From Candidatus Saccharimonadia bacterium (GTDB taxonomy: Bacteria; Patescibacteriota; Saccharimonadia; Saccharimonadales; UBA4665), in the NCBI GenBank assembly GCA_023268595.1, contig JALQUD010000007.1, forward strand, positions 1 through 20,593: DNA of 20,593 nucleotides. Direction: 5' to 3'. How positions within the stretch are numbered: the first letter of the stretch is position 1; every line of letters begins with the position of its first letter. The notes under the pieces were generated by a model that was not told where the DNA came from, did not search any database, and was given only the letters and a program-made list of their open reading frames with translations. Positions 7,827-15,030 of the stretch are shown in pieces. Both the position numbers and the translations under genes were made by a program.

Positions 7827-8819
7827 ATGGAAACAACACGAAAAACTCCGCACGGAGCCGACGAGAAAAGAAATCTGCCGGCCCAAGTCAAAACCCTGAT
7901 CGTCAAACGTCGTAAATTCCTGATCGTGGCGGCAGCGTTCTGTCTGCTTGGTGGAACGCTCCTGGCCCGTAGCCAGGCGGCAACTTTCTCCACCGCCATA
8001 GAGGCCGAAGCCGGCCAGCAGAGCGGCAAGATCGGTGCCGGTCCGACAAGTGGCGCTTCAGGTAACGCTTCAGTTACTTTTGGCGGCACTGCCGGTGGCG
8101 GTACGAACCCTAACCCGACCACTCCGCCACCTTCGACTCCGCCTTCCGACGACGTCAAGGCTACCTCGTGTACTGGCGCCAAGCCGATGCCGACCGCAGT
8201 CACGGGTTACACCATCAAGAAATGTGAAGACTTCAATGGCAGTGGAATACCGAGCGGCTGGACAGCATATAACGGCGGCGGTGGCGACACGGTCTATGGT
8301 GCCGGACGCCAGGCTAGCCAGTGTAAGGTTGCCGACGGTATCCTGAAGCAGTCGCAGCAGACCAATGGTGCGACCTGTGGTATGTCATCCAACTTCGGCG
8401 GTAAGTACGGTTACTGGGAAGTCAAGATGAAAGCATATGGCGGTAAGGGTGCACACCCGGTACTGATCGTCTGGCCTGATTCCGACAAGTGGCCTGAGGG
8501 CGGTGAGCTCGACTTCTTTGAGGCTGATATCGGTGGAAAGGCTGGCGTCTTCCTGCACTGTGCCAGTAGCAAGGGTGGCAACTGCTACCACACCACCAGC
8601 GACGTCGACTTCAGCCAATGGCATGTCTGGGGCTTTGAATGGACGGCCAGTAGCTTTACCGGTTACATCGATGGCGAGAAGTGGTATACCACCAATGACA
8701 AAGGCCCACAGATGCCTGGCGCTGGTCACCTGACCATCCAGCTCGACAACCTGAGTGGCCGTGCACCTTCGGCTACCGCCTACATGGACGTTGACTGGGC
8801 ACGGTACTACAGCAAGTAG
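7827..8819 (+). CDS. Exported GH16-family glycoside hydrolase, paralogue with the same N-terminal module
   Basis: The 330-residue protein has a basic N-terminus and an export segment (31-47, SQA-A site). The short IEAEAGQ module at 51-86 is about 78% identical to that of the gene at 6694 (28 of 36 residues). A Pro/Thr linker leads to a GH16 domain. The catalytic strand GGELDFFEAD gives E227-x-D229-x-x-E232, preceded by VLIVWPDSDKWP. Cysteine pairs such as LHCASSKGGNC suggest disulphides and an extracytoplasmic location. Outside the N-terminal module and the active-site region, similarity to the other two GH16 proteins looks low, so their substrates may differ. There is no dockerin. The gene has its own promoter 47 bp after the operon's third gene. 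The family is clear and the exact substrate is not. Confidence 0.88.
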   Translation: METTRKTPHGADEKRNLPAQVKTLIVKRRKFLIVAAAFCLLGGTLLARSQAATFSTAIEAEAGQQSGKIGAGPTSGASGNASVTFGGTAGGGTNPNPTTPPPSTPPSDDVKATSCTGAKPMPTAVTGYTIKKCEDFNGSGIPSGWTAYNGGGGDTVYGAGRQASQCKVADGILKQSQQTNGATCGMSSNFGGKYGYWEVKMKAYGGKGAHPVLIVWPDSDKWPEGGELDFFEADIGGKAGVFLHCASSKGGNCYHTTSDVDFSQWHVWGFEWTASSFTGYIDGEKWYTTNDKGPQMPGAGHLTIQLDNLSGRAPSATAYMDVDWARYYSK

Positions 8820-8847
8820 TCGACAAGGACGGCTACGGCCATATACT
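8820..8847 (+). promoter_or_regulatory. Promoter of the dockerin-GH16 gene
   Basis: TCGACA (-35, 8820-8825) and TATACT (-10, 8842-8847) are separated by 16 bp. The leader before ATG 8874 is about 20 nt and has no clear Shine-Dalgarno sequence. Confidence 0.55.
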
Positions 8848-8873
8848 AACAACACGAACATAGCGGACCAGAC

Positions 8874-10016
8874 ATGAAGCAACCGACCAATGGCCTGAAG
8901 AACCTGACCGGCAAACGCCGGTTGGCTATGATCGTGGCCGCGGTCTTCGCCGTGGCAGGCGTGGTGTTCATCTGGCAGTCATTCGCAGCGGTCAATCCTA
9001 ATTTGCAGGGTGATCTGAACAATGACAACAAAGTGACTATCGCTGATCTGAGCATCCTACTGAGCAACTTCAATAAGGACGGTGATGCGGCCGATATGAA
9101 TGGCGACGGCAAAGTTACCATCGCTGATTTATCTATCTTGCTGAGTAACTTCGGCAAGACCTATAGTGGCGGCGGCACGACCCCACCGACCACGCCTCCG
9201 ACAACTCCGCCAACCACGCCGCCTACGACTCCACCGACGACCCCGCCGTCCGGAGCAGGTTGTCCGGCCGAAGGTTCGAACCAGCCGGTGCCGAGCGCCG
9301 ACACAAGTGATTTCAAACTTATTTTCACCAGTGATTTCTGTACCGATGCGCCTGTCGGCTCGTGGAATAGCGATGACGCCAAAGCCATCGGTTATACCGA
9401 TTCGAATGGCTCCAAATGGGTGTCGTACCCTAAAACTTTCAAGGATACCTATCAGAAGCGGGCCTACCGCTCCGACCAGGTGCTAAGCGTCAAGGGTGGT
9501 GCCTTGAACTTCTTCCTGCATCCTGTCGATGGCCAGCCGGCCGGTGCCAACCCATCTCCGTTGATTGACGGTACCCAACAGAACCAGCTGTATGGCCGCT
9601 ACGATGCGCGCTTCAAGACCGACACCAGGGATTCGGGACCATATTATGTAGCTTGGCTGCTATGGCCGCAGACCGAAAAATGGCCGGATGATGGTGAAGA
9701 GGACTTCCCCGAAGGCAAACTGAGCGGCAAGGTCGGCGGTTTCCATCACTATGCCGGTGCGAGCGCCTGTGTTGGTTGTCAGGATGCGGCCAGCAGTAAC
9801 GAATACTTTGATACGTGGCACACCTATACCATCGAATGGCGCCCAGGCAACGTCAAATATATCTTGGATGGGAAAGTCATCCTGGACTCCAACAAGGGCG
9901 TGCCGACCAAACCGATGCGCTGGCAGCTACAGACCGAAACCAACGGTAGCGGTAACCAATCTGTTAACCTTATCCTGGACTGGGTAGCCGTCTACTCGTA
10001 CACGGGTGCCAAGTAG
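8874..10016 (+). CDS. Exported dockerin-linked GH16-family glycoside hydrolase
   Basis: The 380-residue protein has an export segment (about 17-38, SFA-A site). An N-terminal dockerin (46-95) has two near-identical repeats with calcium loops D47-N49-D51-K53-T55-D58 and D74-N76-D78-K80-T82-D85, each followed by LSILLSNF. A (TTPP)6 linker (102-125) joins it to a GH16 domain (about 128-380). The catalytic strand GEEDFPEG gives E275-x-D277-x-x-E280. WLLWPQTEKWPDD precedes it, as in the other two enzymes. Dockerins are usually C-terminal on enzymes, so the N-terminal position is less common. This is the most direct candidate catalytic partner for the cohesin encoded at 5381. The gene has its own promoter, and a gap of 65 bp to hrcA follows. 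Confidence 0.9.
   Translation: MKQPTNGLKNLTGKRRLAMIVAAVFAVAGVVFIWQSFAAVNPNLQGDLNNDNKVTIADLSILLSNFNKDGDAADMNGDGKVTIADLSILLSNFGKTYSGGGTTPPTTPPTTPPTTPPTTPPTTPPSGAGCPAEGSNQPVPSADTSDFKLIFTSDFCTDAPVGSWNSDDAKAIGYTDSNGSKWVSYPKTFKDTYQKRAYRSDQVLSVKGGALNFFLHPVDGQPAGANPSPLIDGTQQNQLYGRYDARFKTDTRDSGPYYVAWLLWPQTEKWPDDGEEDFPEGKLSGKVGGFHHYAGASACVGCQDAASSNEYFDTWHTYTIEWRPGNVKYILDGKVILDSNKGVPTKPMRWQLQTETNGSGNQSVNLILDWVAVYSYTGAK
9177..9248 (+). repeat. In-frame (TTPP)6 linker repeat
   Basis: Six tandem 12-bp units each encode Thr-Thr-Pro-Pro. The codons vary between units, so the amino-acid pattern is kept although the DNA copies have diverged. It is the flexible linker between the dockerin and the GH16 domain. 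Confidence 0.9.
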
Positions 10017-10035
10017 CGTCATTGTCTCGGTTGCT

Positions 10036-10074
10036 TTGGCACTCTTGACGATTGAGTGCCAAAAACGGTATGCT
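10036..10074 (+). promoter_or_regulatory. CIRCE operator and promoter of hrcA-grpE
   Basis: TTGGCACTC (10036-10044) and GAGTGCCAA (10054-10062) are perfect inverted arms around the standard 9-nt spacer. Each arm differs from the classic CIRCE consensus at one symmetric position. The -35 box TTGACG (10045-10050) is inside the spacer, and the -10 box TATGCT (10069-10074) follows after 18 bp. The predicted start of transcription is at the hrcA ATG. HrcA should repress its own operon here. Confidence 0.93.
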
Positions 10075-10081
10075 TACAGAT

Positions 10082-10804
10082 ATGACAGAGCGCCAGAAAC
10101 AACTGCTATCAGCGATCGTCGAGCAATATGCCGAGGTTGCCAGTCCGGTCGGCAGTAGTTTGCTGGCCAAGGTATTCGGTGTCAGCTCGGCGACTATCCG
10201 TTCGGAAATGGCGGAATTGGAACGCGGAGGCTATATCAACCAGCCGCACACCAGTGCCGGACGCGTACCGACCGACAAAGGTTATCGCTACTACGTCAAT
10301 GGATTGGCCGAGACCAAGCAGGAAATCGCGCCCTTGGACGGCCAGGCGTATGGTAGGGCTGAGCGGGCGCTTTCCAGCCGGGTCCATGGTGGCGGTATGC
10401 CCGAACGGACTATCCGTAACGCCGTCGATACGCTGGTGGAGCTGACGCATAACCTCGGTATAGCTACCATCGGTCCGCAGCTGTACATGAGTGGATTGTC
10501 CAATCTGTTCGGACAGCCGGAGTTCATCCAGGCCGGCCAGGTACAGTCGGTGGCCCAGCTATTGGATAACCTGGAGCCGTGGTTGCGCGAAGCCGCTCCC
10601 AATGAGCCGCTTAGCGTGTATATCGGCCGCGAGAATCCAATCGGACGCAGTGCTGGCTGTAGCCTTATCGTCAGCCGGTTCCGCAGTCCGTTCAGTGACC
10701 GTAGTTACATCGGCGTATTGGGACCGACAAGACAGAATTACCGCGATACCATGGCACTGGTGCGCTACGCGGGCGAACAGTTAGAGGGAGTTTTATATGA
10801 GTAA
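10082..10804 (+). CDS. hrcA: Heat-shock repressor HrcA, short form
   Basis: HrcA is the repressor that binds CIRCE operators. The N-terminal winged helix contains SSATIRSEMAELERGGYINQPHTSAGRVPTDKGYRYYV. The C-terminal GAF-like part keeps LYMSGLSNLFGQPEF, the cysteine-containing CSLIVSRF, and GVLGPTRQNYRDTMALV. At 240 residues it is about 100 shorter than typical HrcA (~340). The missing part corresponds to the middle, including the inserted dimerisation domain. In-frame TTG 10052 and ATG 10070 lie within the CIRCE and the -10 box, so ATG 10082 is chosen. The -10 ends 7 nt before it, so the mRNA is probably leaderless. It overlaps grpE by 8 bp. Confidence 0.95.
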   Translation: MTERQKQLLSAIVEQYAEVASPVGSSLLAKVFGVSSATIRSEMAELERGGYINQPHTSAGRVPTDKGYRYYVNGLAETKQEIAPLDGQAYGRAERALSSRVHGGGMPERTIRNAVDTLVELTHNLGIATIGPQLYMSGLSNLFGQPEFIQAGQVQSVAQLLDNLEPWLREAAPNEPLSVYIGRENPIGRSAGCSLIVSRFRSPFSDRSYIGVLGPTRQNYRDTMALVRYAGEQLEGVLYE

Positions 10805-11351
10805 GCACGATACCAAGGCCAACGATAACGGACGCGACACGACGGAAGCGCCTGATAATTCTGACGCGCATGCATCATCGCATACCGATGATGCCGTTCA
10901 AGCCGCCGCGCCGACCAACGAGTTAGCCAGCCAGGTGGCCGACCTGACCGAAGCTTTGCAACGTGAGCGGGCCGATGCTACTAATCTGCGCCGCCGCCAC
11001 GATGAAGATATGGCTGCGCTGCGTGGCCGCACCAAAGCCCAGGTGGTCCGTGATTTATTACCGGTCATCGACAACTTTGAGCGTGCCTTGAAGCACGTTC
11101 CATCCGAACTGGCTGACAATGACTACGTCAAGGGAGTCCAGGGTGTGGTCAAGCAGTTCGAAAAGACCTTGCAGGACATGGGCGTGGAGCGCATCAAGAC
11201 TACCGGTGAAACATTCGACCCACGCTTCCACGAAGCCGTATCGATGGAAGAAGGTGATGGCGGCGAAGAGATAGTCTCCGAAGAACTGCAGTCCGGTTAC
11301 CGGCTTGGCGATGACGTGATCCGCCATGCTATGGTTAAAGTCCGGGGTTAG
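10797..11351 (+). CDS. grpE: Nucleotide exchange factor GrpE
   Basis: GrpE is the cochaperone that releases ADP from DnaK. It has 184 residues, close to the family norm. A low-complexity acidic/polar N-terminus (1-45) is followed by a long coiled coil (about 46-85). The GrpE head has DLLPVIDNFERALKHV, FEKTLQDMGVERI, FDPRFHEAV and a terminal SGYRLGDDVIRHAMVKV. The start overlaps the end of hrcA and has a good AGAGGGAG Shine-Dalgarno sequence inside hrcA, so it is translated from the hrcA mRNA. Confidence 0.95.
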   Translation: MSKHDTKANDNGRDTTEAPDNSDAHASSHTDDAVQAAAPTNELASQVADLTEALQRERADATNLRRRHDEDMAALRGRTKAQVVRDLLPVIDNFERALKHVPSELADNDYVKGVQGVVKQFEKTLQDMGVERIKTTGETFDPRFHEAVSMEEGDGGEEIVSEELQSGYRLGDDVIRHAMVKVRG

Positions 11352-11357
11352 CATTCG

Positions 11358-11386
11358 TCGACACCGTATAGCGGTTACGGTATAAT
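11358..11386 (+). promoter_or_regulatory. Promoter of the TPR protein operon
   Basis: TCGACA (11358-11363) and a consensus TATAAT (11381-11386) are separated by 17 bp, immediately after grpE. The predicted transcription start is about 11393-11395, just before ATG 11396 and about 55 nt before ATG 11449. Confidence 0.75.
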
Positions 11387-11395
11387 TGCCGTACC

Positions 11396-11449
11396 ATGAC
11401 AAAAACTCCAGCCTACGAACTCTACGAAGAACTTATAGGGTCGCACTGA
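11396..11449 (+). CDS. Possible 17-codon leader ORF coupled to the TPR gene
   Basis: The ORF encodes MTKTPAYELYEELIGSH and stops with TGA. That stop overlaps the downstream start codon as TGATG (11447-11451). Its ATG lies 9 nt after the -10 box, the position of leaderless starts elsewhere in this window. It could be a leader peptide that carries ribosomes to the TPR gene. An AGGG at 11437-11440 could instead act as a Shine-Dalgarno sequence for the downstream ATG, which would make the ORF accidental. Confidence 0.35.
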   Translation: MTKTPAYELYEELIGSH

Positions 11450-12585
11450 TGGATCCGACGCAGAATAACCCGGCGCCGAACGTGCCGCCCCGTCAACCTG
11501 AACCGCTGCCACGGCCTCAACCTCAACCACAACCGCAGTCGCAGCCAATATCCCAGCCGGTCCAACAACCCCAGCCGTCACCTGGCAGCAATGTTAACGC
11601 TAGTGTCCAGCCGGTTCCGGCCGAGCCTGCCGTTACTCAACCTACGGCAACGCCACCAGCTCCCCAGGCTGCCGCGCAACCAACCCCGGCAAGCCCTGAT
11701 GCGCCTGCGGTAGCGGAGGCACCAGCCACAGCAACCCCGACGACAGGCGTCACGCCTGCTGCTGCTGTGGCGCCTACTTCAGCTGCCGTCACATCGGCCA
11801 CGACTACGACCCCTGCGACACCCGACAGGCCTGCGACAGGCCAGGTTTCATCAACGCCGACGGCGCCGGCCGGTCCGGGTCCAACCCCGGCGGACGACGC
11901 TCAGGGTGCGCGTGAGGCAACCCAACCTGCCGCGGCAACGCCGCCTCCATCGCCACCGATCAAACGACGCCGCTTTGGACGTAAGGCATGGCTGATAGCC
12001 GCCGCGGCCGTGGTAGTCGTAGTTGGCATCGTCGCTTGGCAGGTCGTACACGCGCGCAACGAGGCCACCTGGAACAAGGCGACCGCGTACTACGAGAAAG
12101 CCGAGTACGACAAGGCTGCTGATGCGCTCAAGGGCATGGGTATGCCGTCCGACCCTAAGCGGTTGCAGGTGTATTCACAGACCATGCTGGCCACCAGGCA
12201 GTTCGATAAGGCGCTGGAGGGCTACCAGAAGCTGTACCAGGTCAAGAATGACTCGGCTACCAAACTGGTCATCGGCAATATCTATAACGAACAGAAGAAG
12301 CCTGACGAAGCTATTTCCACGTATAAGGGCATCATCTCTTCCGACCCGGCGTACGCCCAGGCGTACGTGAACTTGGCGTCGATTTATGCCATGCAGGGCA
12401 AGACGTCCGAAGCGATAACGACGATAGACCAGGGAATCGGTAAAGTCCCCAAGAGCGTGACGATGCACGAACTGAAAGTGTCGTTGCTTGTCAGTCGTAA
12501 GGGTTCGGCGGAATATAACCAGGCGGTCGCGGCGCTCCGGCAGGTCAACCCTGACGATCCGTTGCTCCGTTCACTCAAGGAGTAG
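11449..12585 (+). CDS. Membrane-anchored TPR protein with long Pro/Gln/Thr-rich N-terminus
   Basis: The 378-residue protein starts with about 165 low-complexity residues (Pro, Gln, Ala, Thr). A basic KRRRFGRK stop and one transmembrane helix (about 181-201) follow. Three or more tetratricopeptide-like repeats then run to the end, with units such as WNKATAYYEKAEYDKAADAL and AYAQAYVNLASIYAMQGKTSEAI. The basic residues before the helix suggest that the N-terminus is inside and the TPR part outside. The function is unknown; TPRs bind other proteins. An in-frame TTG at 11386 overlaps the -10 box, so ATG 11449 is chosen. It forms an operon with the small membrane protein that follows. Confidence 0.8.
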   Translation: MDPTQNNPAPNVPPRQPEPLPRPQPQPQPQSQPISQPVQQPQPSPGSNVNASVQPVPAEPAVTQPTATPPAPQAAAQPTPASPDAPAVAEAPATATPTTGVTPAAAVAPTSAAVTSATTTTPATPDRPATGQVSSTPTAPAGPGPTPADDAQGAREATQPAAATPPPSPPIKRRRFGRKAWLIAAAAVVVVVGIVAWQVVHARNEATWNKATAYYEKAEYDKAADALKGMGMPSDPKRLQVYSQTMLATRQFDKALEGYQKLYQVKNDSATKLVIGNIYNEQKKPDEAISTYKGIISSDPAYAQAYVNLASIYAMQGKTSEAITTIDQGIGKVPKSVTMHELKVSLLVSRKGSAEYNQAVAALRQVNPDDPLLRSLKE

Positions 12586-12588
12586 CCC

Positions 12589-12972
12589 TTGTTCTTCTCA
12601 TGGATCGTCCGCACCATTCCCCGTAGCGTACGGGCGTTCCTGGCGTTGTTGGTCATGCTCGGCAGCCTGTCTTTGCTGTTCTCGGCGGTGCAGGGACTGT
12701 TCGTGCCGTCCGATGCCGCTTCGAGGACGACGGTCATCAAGCTCATAGTCGGTTTGGCTATCGGCCTGCCCGCAACCGGCGTCTTTTACTACTTTCAGAC
12801 CATGGACGAGCGTAAGCGTCATGGCCATGACAGACTGGAGATCCTGAACCGCTATGCCGAGTCCGATAGGGAGCGTCGGATCTACGCCAACAACACCGCC
12901 AAGCCGGTGTTCAATAGCCACGACGGCGCCATCGAGGGCGAGGTCCAGCAGCCATCCGACAAACCTAATTAG
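12589..12972 (+). CDS. Small two-TM membrane protein, TTG start
   Basis: The 127-residue protein is of unknown family. Two hydrophobic helices lie at about 15-37 and 48-68. A charged, probably cytoplasmic tail follows and begins MDERKRHGHDRLEIL. The start is TTG, supported by a perfect AAGGAG Shine-Dalgarno sequence (12577-12582) with 6-nt spacing that sits at the end of the TPR gene. No in-frame ATG lies nearby. Its stop codon (12970-12972) lies inside the dnaK CIRCE operator. Co-transcription suggests a role linked to the TPR protein. Confidence 0.75.
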   Translation: MFFSWIVRTIPRSVRAFLALLVMLGSLSLLFSAVQGLFVPSDAASRTTVIKLIVGLAIGLPATGVFYYFQTMDERKRHGHDRLEILNRYAESDRERRIYANNTAKPVFNSHDGAIEGEVQQPSDKPN

Positions 12973-13006
12973 CACTCTTGACATGTGAGTGCTAATTTTT
13001 TATGCT
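12969..13006 (+). promoter_or_regulatory. CIRCE operator and promoter of dnaK
   Basis: TTAGCACTC (12969-12977) and GAGTGCTAA (12987-12995) match the classic CIRCE arms exactly with a 9-nt spacer. The -35 TTGACA (12978-12983) is inside the spacer, and the -10 TATGCT (13001-13006) follows after 17 bp. Unlike the other CIRCE genes here, dnaK has a leader of about 88 nt. The operator overlaps the stop codon of the preceding gene. Confidence 0.96.
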
Positions 13007-13015
13007 GGAAAGTGA

Positions 13016-13044
13016 ATTGGCACTATAGGGCTTGGCCCGCCAAT
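13016..13044 (+). promoter_or_regulatory. Second CIRCE-like palindrome or hairpin in the dnaK leader
   Basis: TTGGCACTA (13017-13025) matches 8 of 9 bases of the hrcA-type CIRCE left arm. GCCCGCCAA (13035-13043) matches 6 of 9 of the right arm, with the exact 9-nt spacing. The outer ATTGGC and GCCAAT are perfectly complementary, with an inner GGGC-TTG-GCCC, so the RNA could also fold. It could be a degenerate second operator, a structured leader, or chance. Confidence 0.4.
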
Positions 13045-13100
13045 CGTTAGCATCGCTAGAACGTCAGTTATTATCACGGAAAGGGTAAACAGGTATCCAC

Positions 13101-15011
13101 ATGGGAAAAATCATCGGAATCGACCTCGGTACGACCAACTCGGCCATGGCCGTCATGCAATCCGGTAAGCCGGAAATCATCGCTAACAGCGAAGGTAACC
13201 GCACCACGCCTTCGGTCGTGGCTATCAACAAGAACGGTGAGCGCCTGGTCGGCCAGGTGGCACGCCGCCAGCAGGTAACTAACCCGCGCAACACCATTTA
13301 TGAAGTCAAGCGTCTGATCGGCCGTAACTTCAATGACAAGGAAGTCCAGCGCGACCTCAAACTGATGGGGTATGAGATCGTCAAGGCCGGCAACGGTGTC
13401 AAGGTCAAGATGGGCGACAAGGAATACAGTCCCGAAGAAGTCAGTGCCATGATCCTGGGCAAGCTGAAGGCTGACGCCGAAGCTTTTACCGGTTCGGCCG
13501 TCACCGAAGCCGTCATTACCGTACCAGCTTACTTCGACGACTCACAGCGCCAGGCTACCAAGGATGCCGGCAAGATTGCCGGACTCGAGGTCAAGCGCAT
13601 CATCAACGAGCCGACGGCCGCAGCCCTGGCCTACGGCCTGGACAAGAAGGCTGCCGACGAAAAGATCGCCGTCTACGACCTTGGCGGTGGTACCTTTGAC
13701 GTTTCAATCCTGGAATTAGGTGACGGAGTCTTCGAGGTCAAATCCACTAATGGTGACACGCACCTCGGTGGTGCCGACTTCGACCGCGTGCTAGTCAACC
13801 ACTTCGTCGATGAATTCAAGAAAGAACACGGCATCAACATCTCCGATGACAAGGCAGCAATGCAGCGTCTGCGTGATGAGGCCGAGAAAGCCAAGATCGA
13901 GCTGTCGTCCGCCCAGGAAGTCGACATCAACCTGCCATTCCTGACCGCTGACGCTGATGGTCCGAAGCACTTTGAGTACAAGTTGAGCCGTAGCAAGCTG
14001 GAAAGCCTGGTGGCCGAGCTGGTCGACAAGACTGCCGAGCCGTGCCAGAAAGCACTGAAGGATGCCGGACTGAGCGCCAGCGACATCAACGCCGTCGTAT
14101 TGGTCGGTGGTATGACCCGCATGCCGGCCGTTCAGGAAAAGGTCAAGCAGATCTTTGGCCAGGACCCGATGAAGGGCGTCAACCCGGATGAAGTAGTCGC
14201 CGTCGGTGCGGCCATCCAGGGTGGTGTGCTTCAGGGGGACGTCAAAGACGTGCTGCTATTGGACGTCACGCCACTGTCGCTCGGTATCGAAACCATGGGC
14301 GGTGTCATGACCAAGCTGATCGAGCGTAACACTACCATCCCAACGAGTAAGAGCGAAGTCTTCTCGACTGCCGCCGACAACCAGCCGCAGGTTGAAATCC
14401 ACGTCGGCCAGGGTGAGCGCGACATGATTGAGGGCAACAAGTCGCTCGGACGCTTCGTACTGGACGGTATTCCGCCGGCCCCACGTGGTATTCCGCAGAT
14501 CGAGGTCACGTTCAACATCGATGCCAATGGTATCCTGCACGTCAGCGCTAAGGACAAGGGCACCGGCAAGGAGCAGAGCATCACCATCCAAGGCTCCGGC
14601 AACCTGGACAAGGCCGAGGTCGAAAAGATGGCCAAGGACGCCGAAGCCCACGCCGATGAGGACAAGCTCAAGAAGGAAACCGTCGAAGCACGTAACCTGC
14701 TGGACAGTGCCACATATCAGGCCGAGAAGCTGAAGAGCGAGAACGGCGACAAGCTGAGCGATGAAGACAAGCAGGCGATCGATGAAGCCGTCGAGGCTGC
14801 TAAGAAGGTCGCTAGCGATGAAAAGGCCACCAAGGACGACCTTGAAAAGGCTGCCAAGGAGCTGAACGACAAGCTGATGCCAATCGGTGCCAAGATGTAC
14901 GAGGCTGCTGCAGCCGAAGACTCCAAGGCCGATGAAGCTGACGCTACCGATAAGCCTGGCGAAGACACGATTGAAGGCGAAGTCGTCGACGACAAGTCTG
15001 ACAAGAAATAG
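13101..15011 (+). CDS. dnaK: Chaperone DnaK (Hsp70)
   Basis: DnaK is an ATP-dependent protein-folding chaperone that works with the GrpE and DnaJ encoded nearby. The 636 residues are normal length. The nucleotide-binding domain starts with IGIDLGTTNSAMAV and contains AYFDDSQRQATKDAGKIAGL, INEPTAAALAYGLDKK, YDLGGGTFDVSIL and VVLVGGMTRMPAVQEKV. The interdomain linker is VLLLDVTPLSLGIETMGG at about 384-401. The substrate-binding and lid domains follow, and the C-terminus is acidic with an EGEVVDD-type tail. The ATG is certain. Upstream GGAAAGG is a moderate Shine-Dalgarno sequence set rather far from the ATG. Regulation is by CIRCE/HrcA, and a strong terminator follows. Confidence 0.99.
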   Translation: MGKIIGIDLGTTNSAMAVMQSGKPEIIANSEGNRTTPSVVAINKNGERLVGQVARRQQVTNPRNTIYEVKRLIGRNFNDKEVQRDLKLMGYEIVKAGNGVKVKMGDKEYSPEEVSAMILGKLKADAEAFTGSAVTEAVITVPAYFDDSQRQATKDAGKIAGLEVKRIINEPTAAALAYGLDKKAADEKIAVYDLGGGTFDVSILELGDGVFEVKSTNGDTHLGGADFDRVLVNHFVDEFKKEHGINISDDKAAMQRLRDEAEKAKIELSSAQEVDINLPFLTADADGPKHFEYKLSRSKLESLVAELVDKTAEPCQKALKDAGLSASDINAVVLVGGMTRMPAVQEKVKQIFGQDPMKGVNPDEVVAVGAAIQGGVLQGDVKDVLLLDVTPLSLGIETMGGVMTKLIERNTTIPTSKSEVFSTAADNQPQVEIHVGQGERDMIEGNKSLGRFVLDGIPPAPRGIPQIEVTFNIDANGILHVSAKDKGTGKEQSITIQGSGNLDKAEVEKMAKDAEAHADEDKLKKETVEARNLLDSATYQAEKLKSENGDKLSDEDKQAIDEAVEAAKKVASDEKATKDDLEKAAKELNDKLMPIGAKMYEAAAAEDSKADEADATDKPGEDTIEGEVVDDKSDKK

Positions 15012-15030
15012 TTCTCGACAGAAAGTCCGT

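Noticed and set aside
9177..9248. CRISPR-like or satellite array
   Set aside because: The units are 12 bp without spacers, in frame and coding; this is a protein linker.
9161..9388. Antisense ORF with Gly/Val repeats
   Set aside because: It is the reverse complement of the (TTPP)6 linker of the dockerin-GH16 gene, a shadow of a real repeat.
10052..10081. Longer HrcA start (TTG 10052 or ATG 10070)
   Set aside because: These codons lie in the CIRCE operator and the -10 box, so they would not be transcribed from this promoter; HrcA homology begins at ATG 10082.
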